A stretch of 64,000 bases of DNA, taken from the NCBI RefSeq assembly GCF_024343615.1, contig NZ_RJUB01000010.1, positions 118,395 through 182,394 of the forward strand. The letters run 5' to 3'. The notes below the pieces were generated by a model. It searched no databases and was not told the DNA's origin. It saw nothing but the letters and a program-made list of their open reading frames with translations. Source of the stretch: Ferruginibacter sp. HRS2-29 (GTDB lineage Bacteria; Bacteroidota; Bacteroidia; Chitinophagales; Chitinophagaceae). Made by a program: the position numbers and the translations under genes. Positions 50,442 through 57,521 of this stretch are shown here, in pieces; positions within the stretch are counted from its first letter, which is position 1; the number at the start of each line of letters is the position of its first letter.

Positions 50442-51131
50442 GTGTTGTTTCATGTAAAATACAAATTTTTGACAGCAACTAAAAAAAACATCGTTAACAT
50501 TTTCTTATTATCTGCGCTGGCATTTTTCTCTTTCCTGATGCTGCGGATCATGGTGTTGTATATACCTGTGCAGACGGATGTGGCTTTTCTGCAACTGAAA
50601 CAGCCATACATTCACATCACCGAATGGAGGATAGCTTTCTTCATTCATGTGTTCAGCAGCATACTCGCATTGCTGGCCGGGTTTACACAATTTTCTAAAG
50701 ACTTTCTCAAAAAATATCCGAAGCTGCACCGGAAACTCGGTTATGTATATGTCGTTAATATCCTCATGGTGACGGGGCCGGCGGGTTTGCTGATGAGTTT
50801 TTATGCCAACGGGGGGATCACTTCCAGGATTGGTTTTGTATTGTTATCTGTGCTCTGGATCAGCACTACCGCGATTGCTTTGTATAAGGCGGTAAAAAAA
50901 CAATTCACTGCTCATCGCATTTTCATGATACGCAGTTTTGCACTCACGCTTTCTGCCATTACGTTGCGGATATGGAAAGTTGTATTGGCGAATTATACGG
51001 ATATTCCGCCGATGGATCGTTACCGGATGATCGCGTGGTTGGGGTGGACCTTGAATTTATTGGTGGCGGAATGGATTATCTGGAGAACTATTACACGAAT
51101 TAATGCGGATTATACGAATCAGCGGAGATGA
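50442..51131 (+). CDS. DUF2306 family membrane protein
   Basis: A 229-residue protein with six or seven helices and the conserved region FTQFSKDFLKKYPKLHRKLG, YVYVVNILMVTGPAGLLMSF and TAHRIFMIRSFALTLSAITL. Its function is unknown; the His residues of LHRKLG and AHRIFMIR resemble heme- or metal-binding patterns but no proof is available. No ATG lies ahead of the first helix. The GTG at 50442 or the TTG at 50469 is the start, so the exact N-terminus is uncertain. The divergent YARHG gene begins only 4 nt away. Confidence 0.82.
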   Translation: MLFHVKYKFLTATKKNIVNIFLLSALAFFSFLMLRIMVLYIPVQTDVAFLQLKQPYIHITEWRIAFFIHVFSSILALLAGFTQFSKDFLKKYPKLHRKLGYVYVVNILMVTGPAGLLMSFYANGGITSRIGFVLLSVLWISTTAIALYKAVKKQFTAHRIFMIRSFALTLSAITLRIWKVVLANYTDIPPMDRYRMIAWLGWTLNLLVAEWIIWRTITRINADYTNQRR

Positions 51132-51167
51132 CTACTGCTATAAGGATAAGGAATTCGTGTAATAAAT

Positions 51168-51641
51168 TCAGGTGAAATGTTTTGCCAGCAGCGCGATCTG
51201 CCCCAAATGATAGGCATCGTGTTGTATGATCCCGTGAATATGTTCGTAATGAGTATAATGATTGGCCGGGTAATGATTTTGGAGATCGTCGTCTTCCATT
51301 TTTTGTAAAAAATCTTCCCATTGCTGTTGTGTTTCTTCCAATATTTTCAACGTTTCTTGCCAGGCTTTTGCGGAATTGTCTTCTACCGGTAAAAAATAAT
51401 TGTGATCCGGTGATGGGATAACGGTGCCGTGTACCCGCTGCAGTACAGTTTTGCGCCAGTTGATAAGATGGTTGGTAATTTCCCAGATAGAATTCATGCC
51501 TGGAGCGGCTCTTTTAGCAGCTTGTTCGGAAGTGATATTTTCAAGGGTTCCCAGCAAGGTGATAGCGAGCCATGGATCGCCGTTGTAAAGGTTTTTAAAC
51601 AGGGCTTTGATGCGTGTAGTTTCTTTCATAGACGGCTGCAT
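51168..51641 (-). CDS. DinB family protein
   Basis: A 157-residue four-helix protein starting MQPSMKETTRIKALFKNLYN. The metal-ligand histidines are in NHLINWRKT and IHGIIQHDAYHLGQIALLAK. DinB-like proteins include thiol transferases using bacillithiol and others of unknown role. The frame is open to 51674, but that would run across the terminator hairpin at 51659-51688, so the Met at 51641 is used (or 51629). Confidence 0.85.
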   Translation of the reverse strand: MQPSMKETTRIKALFKNLYNGDPWLAITLLGTLENITSEQAAKRAAPGMNSIWEITNHLINWRKTVLQRVHGTVIPSPDHNYFLPVEDNSAKAWQETLKILEETQQQWEDFLQKMEDDDLQNHYPANHYTHYEHIHGIIQHDAYHLGQIALLAKHFT

Positions 51642-51658
51642 TATTTCCTGTAAAAATA

Positions 51659-51688
51659 AAAAACCATCCTTCAACGGGATGGTTTTTG
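51659..51688 (-). terminator. Terminator of the transketolase-like gene
   Basis: Arms AAAACCATCC and GGATGGTTTT with a 7-nt loop and A/T tails, 20 nt past the stop at 51707. Confidence 0.88.
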
Positions 51689-51706
51689 TATGAGTTATTG
51701 ATAAAT

Positions 51707-52663
51707 TTATTTTTTTCTGGCCAGCACCTTATCAGCCGCTGCTACGATATTATCCGTATCCAGTCCGTATTTCACCAGCAGGTCAGTAGGTTTGCCGCTT
51801 TCACCGAATGTATCGTTGGTGCCCACGTATTCGATCGGAACAGGGAAATGTGTTGCTGCCACTTGTGCAATGCTATCGCCCAATCCGCCGATGATATTAT
51901 GTTCTTCGCAGGTAACGGCGCATCCTGTTTTTTCGATAGACGCCCTTACTGCTTCCACATCCAGTGGTTTGATGGTATGTATGTTGATGAGGTCTACGCT
52001 TATTCCTTTAGCTTCCAGTATTCTTGCTGCTTCTACGGCTTTCCATACAAGATGGCCGCAGGCGAAAATGGAAATATCTTTTCCTTCGTTCAGTTGCTGT
52101 GCTTTACCGATCACAAAATCTTCTTCTTTGGTGAAGATTGGCCATACCGGGCGCCCGAAACGCAGGTAAACAGGCCCTTCGTATTTAGCAATGGCTTTGG
52201 TAGCGGCTTTTGTCTGGTTGTAATCCGCAGGTACGATCACGGTCATGCCCGGTAACATTTTCATCAGGCCGATATCTTCCAGGATCTGGTGTGTAGCGCC
52301 ATCTTCACCGAGTGTAAGCCCGGCGTGGGAAGCGCATATTTTTACGTTTTTATTGCTGTAAGCAACACTCTGGCGTATCTGGTCGTATACACGGCCGGTG
52401 CTGAAGTTGGCGAACGTTGTAGTGTAGGGGATCTTACCGCCGATGGTAAGGCCTGCGCCGATGCCGATCATATTGGCTTCCGCGATACCGCACTGTATAA
52501 ACCTTTCGGGAAATTCTTTGATGAATCCCTGCAGCTTGAGTGAGCCGGCAAGATCAGCCGTGAGGGCTACTATATTTTCATTTTCACGGGCGGCTTCCAG
52601 GATGCCATCACCAAACCCGCTACGGGTATCTTTATTTCCGGTTACTTCTATTTTATCCAGCAT
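51707..52663 (-). CDS. Transketolase C-terminal half (DXS/transketolase family subunit)
   Basis: A 318-residue protein that corresponds to the pyrimidine-binding and C-terminal domains of transketolase. It has DTRSGFGDGILEAARENENI, VALTADLAGSLKLQGF, the catalytic-glutamate region IQCGIAEANMIGIGAG, and ASHAGLTLGEDGATHQILED. The thiamine-pyrophosphate GDG-N motif domain is absent, as in split transketolases. The N-terminal partner gene is not upstream (galE is). The partner must lie elsewhere. It is not coupled with galE; a repeat separates them. Confidence 0.9.
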   Translation of the reverse strand: MLDKIEVTGNKDTRSGFGDGILEAARENENIVALTADLAGSLKLQGFIKEFPERFIQCGIAEANMIGIGAGLTIGGKIPYTTTFANFSTGRVYDQIRQSVAYSNKNVKICASHAGLTLGEDGATHQILEDIGLMKMLPGMTVIVPADYNQTKAATKAIAKYEGPVYLRFGRPVWPIFTKEEDFVIGKAQQLNEGKDISIFACGHLVWKAVEAARILEAKGISVDLINIHTIKPLDVEAVRASIEKTGCAVTCEEHNIIGGLGDSIAQVAATHFPVPIEYVGTNDTFGESGKPTDLLVKYGLDTDNIVAAADKVLARKK

Positions 52664-52689
52664 GCGTATGAATTTTTATGTATCGCAAG

Positions 52690-52767
52690 GTACTAATGAA
52701 TTACGAATTAATAATTACGAATTACGAATGAGATTTCCGGTTTGGAAGAATTGGTAATTCGTAATTA
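52690..52767. repeat. Intergenic inverted repeat, word AATTACG
   Basis: GAATTACGAATTAATAATTA and TTGGTAATTCGTAATTATTA around a core GATTTCCGGTTTGGAAGA. It reaches the galE stop. Same word at 9026 and 63643. Confidence 0.9.
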
Positions 52768-53796
52768 TTAATTCGTAATTGAATTCTGTTTCTTTTCCCA
52801 ATCCCAGGCGGTCTGCATCATTGCTTCCAGGTCGTATTGCGGATCCCAGTGTAGTAATGTTTTGGCTTTATCGTTGTTGGCGTAAATGGCTATCACATCG
52901 CCCGGGCGCCTGTCGGCCAGCACATAGTTCAATGCCTGGCCGCTTACTTTTTCAAACATCCTGATCACTTCCAGCACGGTATACCCATTGCCGGTACCGA
53001 GGTTGAATACGTCACAGCTTGTTTCATTCCTTCCTTCGATCAGGTAATCCAGCGCCAGCGTATGCGCATGCGCAATGTCGGATACATGGATATAATCCCT
53101 CAGGCAACTGCCGTCTTTTGTAGGGTAATCCGTGCCGTATACCTGCATCTGGGGCAGTTTGCCGATGGCGGTCTGTGTGATACCAGGAACCAGGTTGGCC
53201 GGCCTTCCCAATGGAATTTCGCCGATAAACCCGCTCGGGTGGGCCCCTACAGGATTGAAATACCGCAACAGGATGGCATTCATATCAGGATAACTGTTGA
53301 TCGTTTGTTTTACGATATCTTCTCCCATCTGCTTGGTACTGCCATACGGCGATTCGGCCGGCTTGAACGCGGTATTTTCCGTTACCGGGATCTCGTCGGG
53401 ATTACCATACACCGTACAGGATGAAGAGAACACGACATGCGGCACATGAAATTCTTCGGCGCAGCGTAATATGTTGATGAGTGAGTTGAGATTATTATCA
53501 AAATACATCAGCGGGTTTTCCACCGATTCGCCTACTGCTTTGTAGGCGGCAAAATGTATGATGCCGGTAATGTCTTCATTTTCCTGGAAGATGGCGAATG
53601 TGTCATCGAAATTGCAAAGATCAACCGTATAATTTTTTACTTTTTTACCAATGATCTTTTCAACGCCGTTTAATATATTGATGCTGCTGCGGCTGTTATT
53701 ATCTACCGAAATCACTTCATATCCATTTTGAACCAGATCAACGATCGTATGCGATCCGATGTAGCCGCAACCACCTGTAACCAATATTTTTTTCAT
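52768..53796 (-). CDS. galE: UDP-glucose 4-epimerase
   Basis: A 342-residue SDR epimerase interconverting UDP-glucose and UDP-galactose. It starts MKKILVTGGCGYIGSHTIVD (NAD-binding GxxGxxG). The catalytic S-x(n)-YxxxK is in VFSSSCTVYG and ESPYGSTKQMGED. VAIYANNDKAKTLLHWDPQY marks the C-terminal part. Length is typical. It is single and flanked by repeats. Confidence 0.96.
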   Translation of the reverse strand: MKKILVTGGCGYIGSHTIVDLVQNGYEVISVDNNSRSSINILNGVEKIIGKKVKNYTVDLCNFDDTFAIFQENEDITGIIHFAAYKAVGESVENPLMYFDNNLNSLINILRCAEEFHVPHVVFSSSCTVYGNPDEIPVTENTAFKPAESPYGSTKQMGEDIVKQTINSYPDMNAILLRYFNPVGAHPSGFIGEIPLGRPANLVPGITQTAIGKLPQMQVYGTDYPTKDGSCLRDYIHVSDIAHAHTLALDYLIEGRNETSCDVFNLGTGNGYTVLEVIRMFEKVSGQALNYVLADRRPGDVIAIYANNDKAKTLLHWDPQYDLEAMMQTAWDWEKKQNSITN

Positions 53797-53859
53797 CAAG
53801 TGTAAGAGTTTTGCTAAAAATACGGAAAAAAGGTGTAGAGATCAGAGATTAGCGTTTGC

Positions 53860-53938
53860 GTGGAGTTTAGAGTTCAGGGGTTTAGAGGTTTAGGAGTTTA
53901 GAGTGTGATGACGTCTTACTAAACTTCTAACCCTCTAA
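53860..53938. repeat. Intergenic inverted repeat, word GTTTAGA
   Basis: GGAGTTTAGAGTTCAGGGGT and TACTAAACTTCTAACCCTCT around a core GTGATGACGTC. It lies between galE and the PiT gene, and shares its word with the array at 11399. Confidence 0.85.
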
Positions 53939-53939
53939 A

Positions 53940-55148
53940 CTATTTCAGGAAATAATGTACGATGTAATAAATGATCGTAGCGAATATGGCACTGATAGGA
54001 ATGGTGATGATCCAGGCCCATAGCAGGTTTACCGTAACGCCCCAGCGTACTGCCGAAAGCCTTTTGGTAGCGCCCACACCAATGATAGAGCCGGTGATCG
54101 TGTGAGTGGTACTTACCGGTATCTTCAACATTTCGGTGATGAACAAAGTGAGCGCACCTGCAGATTCCGCGGCAACACCCTCAAACGGTGTCACTTTGGT
54201 GATCCTGGTTCCCATCGTTTTGATGATCTTCCAACCACCACTCATCGTGCCAAGTGCTATCGCCGTATAACAGGCCAGCGGAACCCAGTTAGGCATTTCG
54301 CTGAATTTCTCGATCTTGCCACTGCTGATCAACGCCACAGTGATGATACCCATTACCTTCTGCGCATCGTTACCACCATGGCCGATACTGAATGCCGCGG
54401 ATGAAACCAGCTGCATTTTTTTGAACCATCTTTCAGATTGTGCGTAATTGAGGTTGCTGAGGAACAACGAGAAAATACTGAGCGAAATGATGATGAACCC
54501 GATCAGCACCCATTTGAAATTGTGCGAATGGAACAATACTTTCAGGATATAACTTTCGTAATGGGTTTTTAGTTTGGAAGGATCCGTTTCAATCACATTG
54601 CAAAGCAGAATGATCGTACCGGCAATGATGGCCAGCGCAACGATCTTTGGCAGGATGCCCTTGCGGAATGAATTGAGGAACCACATCGAAATGATGAAAG
54701 CCACTACCATACCAAGTATCGGCGCTACTACGATGAAGCCGATGATCTTTAGCATGATAGGTGTATTGATCACGCTGAAGCTACCCGCCGAAGCTACCGC
54801 GGCACCCGTGAAACCACCGATCAATGTATGTGAGGAACTCGATGGTATTCCGTACCACCAGGTGATCAGGTTCCAGATGATGGCGGCGATGAGACCGGAA
54901 AGGATCACTTCGAGCCCGATGGAACCGTTCACTGTTTTGGCGATCGTTTCGCCCACACCATGATCCTTGAAAATGAAGTAAGCCACAAAGTTGAAAAGTG
55001 CCGCCCATACCACCGCCTGGAATGGCGTGAGCACTTTGGTAGACACGATCGTTGCGATAGCATTGGCCGCGTCGTGAAACCCGTTGATATAATCAAATAT
55101 AAGCGCCAGTACGATGATGGCAATGAGCAGTATTGGTAAATCTGGCAT
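53940..55148 (-). CDS. pit: Inorganic phosphate transporter, PiT family
   Basis: A 402-residue membrane permease for phosphate (as metal phosphate, driven by H+ or Na+). Both repeated signatures are present: INGFHDAANAIATIVSTKVL near the N-terminus and AFSIGHGGNDAQKVMGIITV in the second half, with SSSHTLIGGFTGAAVASAGS and STTHTITGSIIGVGATKRLS. About ten helices. It follows the DUF47 gene by 83 nt, an order common for Pit-DUF47 pairs. Confidence 0.95.
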   Translation of the reverse strand: MPDLPILLIAIIVLALIFDYINGFHDAANAIATIVSTKVLTPFQAVVWAALFNFVAYFIFKDHGVGETIAKTVNGSIGLEVILSGLIAAIIWNLITWWYGIPSSSSHTLIGGFTGAAVASAGSFSVINTPIMLKIIGFIVVAPILGMVVAFIISMWFLNSFRKGILPKIVALAIIAGTIILLCNVIETDPSKLKTHYESYILKVLFHSHNFKWVLIGFIIISLSIFSLFLSNLNYAQSERWFKKMQLVSSAAFSIGHGGNDAQKVMGIITVALISSGKIEKFSEMPNWVPLACYTAIALGTMSGGWKIIKTMGTRITKVTPFEGVAAESAGALTLFITEMLKIPVSTTHTITGSIIGVGATKRLSAVRWGVTVNLLWAWIITIPISAIFATIIYYIVHYFLK

Positions 55149-55192
55149 TGAGTTTTATTTTAGTGCTTATTGTCGTTAAGACAATAATGCTG

Positions 55193-55231
55193 CATTCAAT
55201 TCTTAATTCTTAATTCTCAATTCTTAATTGA
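55193..55231. repeat. Short word repeat AATTCTTA
   Basis: A run of TCAATTCTTAATTCTTAATT and CTCAATTCTTAATTGATTAA in the Pit-DUF47 spacer, one more word of the intergenic class, here without a clear opposite arm. Confidence 0.6.
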
Positions 55232-55879
55232 TTAAGAGTATTTTACAATGATCGATTCGATCACGTTGGCCGCATCTTCACATTTATCGGTTACGATCTC
55301 CATTACCTGGTAGATCTCCCTTTTCTTGATCACTTCTTTCGCATCCGGTTCTGTAGCGAACAGCCTTTCGATGCTCATGTCAAAAATATCGTCGCCCTGG
55401 TTTTCAATGCTGTTGATGGCTACCAGCGCATCGGTGATCTGGCGCATATTCTTCATATTACGCAGTTCCGTTACTGCTTTATGCACCTGCACACAACCCA
55501 ATGCTATCAGGTCGCCCATTTTCTGGATACCGATATCATCAGGGTTTACCCTGTAAAAATTGATCTTTTTGGCTGATGCATATATATAGTCAGCGATGTC
55601 ATCCAGCGAGGAAGCGAGGTAGTGAATATCTTCCCTGTCGAAAGGGGTGATGAAGTTTTTTCCTAATTCAGTGAAGATCTGGTGGGTGAAATCGTCATTC
55701 ACATGTTCCATATCTTCAATTTCTTTGATCAGTCTTCCACGTTTGTCAAAATCCGGTTCCCGTACAACTTCCCGGAGTTTGTCGCCCATTTTTACGAGCT
55801 CTTCCGCCACATTTTCAAATAGTTGGTAAAAAACCCTGTCTTTCGGTAAAAAAAATTTGAGTATTGCATTCACTCCCAT
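55232..55879 (-). CDS. DUF47 / PhoU-like protein
   Basis: A 215-residue helical protein starting MGVNAILKFFLPKDRVFYQL. DUF47 proteins are PhoU-like partners of PiT permeases and are thought to control their activity. D/E-x-x-x-D metal-binding motifs are seen in HYLASSLDDIADYIYASAKK and VMEIVTDKCEDAANVIESII. It is the first gene of the DUF47-pit unit, with a -7-like element at 55897-55904. Confidence 0.9.
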   Translation of the reverse strand: MGVNAILKFFLPKDRVFYQLFENVAEELVKMGDKLREVVREPDFDKRGRLIKEIEDMEHVNDDFTHQIFTELGKNFITPFDREDIHYLASSLDDIADYIYASAKKINFYRVNPDDIGIQKMGDLIALGCVQVHKAVTELRNMKNMRQITDALVAINSIENQGDDIFDMSIERLFATEPDAKEVIKKREIYQVMEIVTDKCEDAANVIESIIVKYS

Positions 55880-55896
55880 GGTAATTATATTTGGTG

Positions 55897-55904
55897 CAAA
55901 AATA
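55897..55904 (-). promoter_or_regulatory. -7-like element TATTTTTG of the DUF47-pit unit
   Basis: An exact TAnnTTTG match on the minus strand, 17 nt upstream of the DUF47 ATG. A TTG in the -33 region is absent, and the 11-bp periodic TAA array (55941-56000) lies further upstream. Confidence 0.5.
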
Positions 55905-55940
55905 AATTTATCCTTTTGTTAAGGTACATCCTTTTAATTG

Positions 55941-56000
55941 GTAATGATTTCTTAACATAGTGGTAATATTAAATTATTACAAGCCTGATCCATAGTTAAT
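55941..56000. promoter_or_regulatory. Candidate Pho-box-like array (11-bp period) between DUF47-pit and the porin
   Basis: GTAAT (55941), TTAAC (55952), GTAAT (55963), TTATT (55974) and TTAAT (55996) lie in phase at 11-bp steps, with the 55985 step unmatched. It is weaker than the array at 57424 and sits close to the porin ATG (56001), so it may serve the divergent unit. A/T-rich DNA makes such matches less significant. Confidence 0.35.
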
Positions 56001-57305
56001 ATGCAACTGCTAAAACAAAAACTGCTGATAATTGCGCTGATGCTTACGGGTTTATGTACCAGGGCCCAGTTCCTGATGGATATGGTGGATACCACATCCG
56101 AAACGGGGAAAGGCTTGCTGAGCATTTACAAAAAATACGACCACCTGCGTTTTAGCGGGTATATCCAGCCAGAATTCCAGGTGGCAGGCTCCAAAGGGAT
56201 AAAAACTTTTGAAGGCCCCAATTTTGGCGAACGGGTAAGTAACCGTTTTCTTTTGAGGCGAAGCCGTATACGAATAGATTATGCGCATTTCAACGAGGAG
56301 CACGCGGCAGGTGTACAGTTCGTATTTCAGTTTGATGCCAACGAACGCGGCTTTACAGTAAGAGATGTATGGGGCAGGATCTTTGAAAATAAACTCAAGC
56401 TCTTCGCATTTACCACGGGTATGTTTGCCAGGCCTTTCGGCTACGAGACCAACCTCAGCAGCAGCGACAGGGAAAGCCCGGAGCGTGGCCGCATGAACCA
56501 GACACTCATGAAAAGCGAACGTGATCTTGGGGCGATGGTAAGTTTTGAAGCCAGAAAAGAGATACACCCTTTTAAAAATCTGAAAATAGACGTGGGATTG
56601 TTCAACGGGCAGGGGATTGCTTCCACGGGAGAGTTTGATAACAACAAGGATCTTATTACAAGAGTTTCTTTGAAACCCACCAAACTCGATAAGGAAATCA
56701 CGCTTTCGGCAGGGGCTTCCATGTTGTACGGCGGCCTGGAGAATAATACAAAATATTACTTTACTACTGTGAATGTTGCTGGCGGTAAGCAGGTGCATGT
56801 AGATTCATCGGCGAGCAACCTTGGCCAGGTGGAGCCGAGGAGATATTACGGGGCCGATGCGCAATTAAAAATAAAGACAAAAGCAGGGGTCACAGAATTT
56901 CGGGGTGAAGTGATCACCGGTAAACAAACAGCCAACGCCAACAGCAGCGAAACGCCGGTAGATCTGCTTACAGGAACAAGTGGTTTTTACACCAGGAATT
57001 TCCGGGGCGCTTATTTTTATTTGCTCCGCAACATTTTTTCTTCCAGGCACCAGCTCATCCTCAAATACGATTTCTACGATCCTAATACCAAAGTAAGCAA
57101 AACAGAGATCAGTTCCGCCGCCGGATTCACCACTGCGGATATAAAGTACAATACATTGGGTTTGGGCTATATCAATTATATAACACCTAATGTGAAACTA
57201 GTTTTGTATTACGCAAAAGTTACCAACGAATCCACCAGCCTGTCGGGATACACGAAAGACGTGAAGGATGATGTATTCACGTGCCGGCTGCAGTTCAGGT
57301 TCTAG
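56001..57305 (+). CDS. Porin, OprO/OprP (phosphate-selective) family
   Basis: A 434-residue outer-membrane beta-barrel with signal peptide (MQLLKQKLLIIALMLTGLCT, cleavage near RAQ). Barrel strands are seen as alternating patterns: LRFSGYIQPEFQVAG, RVSNRFLLRRSRIRIDYAHF, and AAGVQFVFQFDANERGFTVR, ending DVFTCRLQFRF with C-terminal Phe. OprP relatives form trimers that favour phosphate. The divergent DUF47-pit genes fit a phosphate role, though some OprO/P-family members have other substrates. Confidence 0.85.
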   Translation: MQLLKQKLLIIALMLTGLCTRAQFLMDMVDTTSETGKGLLSIYKKYDHLRFSGYIQPEFQVAGSKGIKTFEGPNFGERVSNRFLLRRSRIRIDYAHFNEEHAAGVQFVFQFDANERGFTVRDVWGRIFENKLKLFAFTTGMFARPFGYETNLSSSDRESPERGRMNQTLMKSERDLGAMVSFEARKEIHPFKNLKIDVGLFNGQGIASTGEFDNNKDLITRVSLKPTKLDKEITLSAGASMLYGGLENNTKYYFTTVNVAGGKQVHVDSSASNLGQVEPRRYYGADAQLKIKTKAGVTEFRGEVITGKQTANANSSETPVDLLTGTSGFYTRNFRGAYFYLLRNIFSSRHQLILKYDFYDPNTKVSKTEISSAAGFTTADIKYNTLGLGYINYITPNVKLVLYYAKVTNESTSLSGYTKDVKDDVFTCRLQFRF

Positions 57306-57307
57306 AA

Positions 57308-57420
57308 ATGTATGATGTATGCTCTATGATGTATGATTTCATTCGAACCGGAAGTCATTCATATACTTAAACGTCTTCCATCCTGAAGAGATCATACGTC
57401 ATACATCTCATATCATACAT
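57308..57420. repeat. Intergenic inverted repeat, word GATCTATGAT (ATGTATGATGT variant)
   Basis: ATGTATGATGTATGCTCTAT and TCATACGTCATACATCTCAT around a core with TTCATTCGAACCGGAAGTC. It lies between the porin and the periodic promoter array. Confidence 0.85.
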
Positions 57421-57423
57421 GCC

Positions 57424-57483
57424 TTAACATTCCCTTAATACAGCGTTAACCTTTGCATAACATTCTGTTCATTTTGCCGTAAC
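57424..57483 (+). promoter_or_regulatory. Six-unit 11-bp array, Pho-box-like, upstream of the TonB-dependent receptor
   Basis: TTAAC (57424), TTAAT (57435), TTAAC (57446), ATAAC (57457), TTCAT (57468) and GTAAC (57479) begin at exact 11-bp steps; the consensus is TTAACATnnnn. The direct-repeat geometry with 11-bp period matches Pho boxes in other phyla (PhoB, PhoP and SphR sites). A TTAACA core is also the B. subtilis/cyanobacterial form. It ends next to a -7-like TACTTTG (57485-57491), and the ATG is 30 nt further on. No -33 TTG is present, as expected for an activator-dependent promoter. Function is inferred. Confidence 0.65.
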
Positions 57484-57484
57484 A

Positions 57485-57491
57485 TACTTTG
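57485..57491 (+). promoter_or_regulatory. -7-like element TACTTTG of the TonB-dependent receptor gene
   Basis: ATACTTTG (57484-57491) keeps the TTTG of the consensus but is one base short in the TA spacing, and ends 30 nt before the ATG. It follows directly on the last unit of the 11-bp array. Confidence 0.4.
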
Positions 57492-57521
57492 GCTCTCTTT
57501 GCATTCAAATAAACGACGGCA

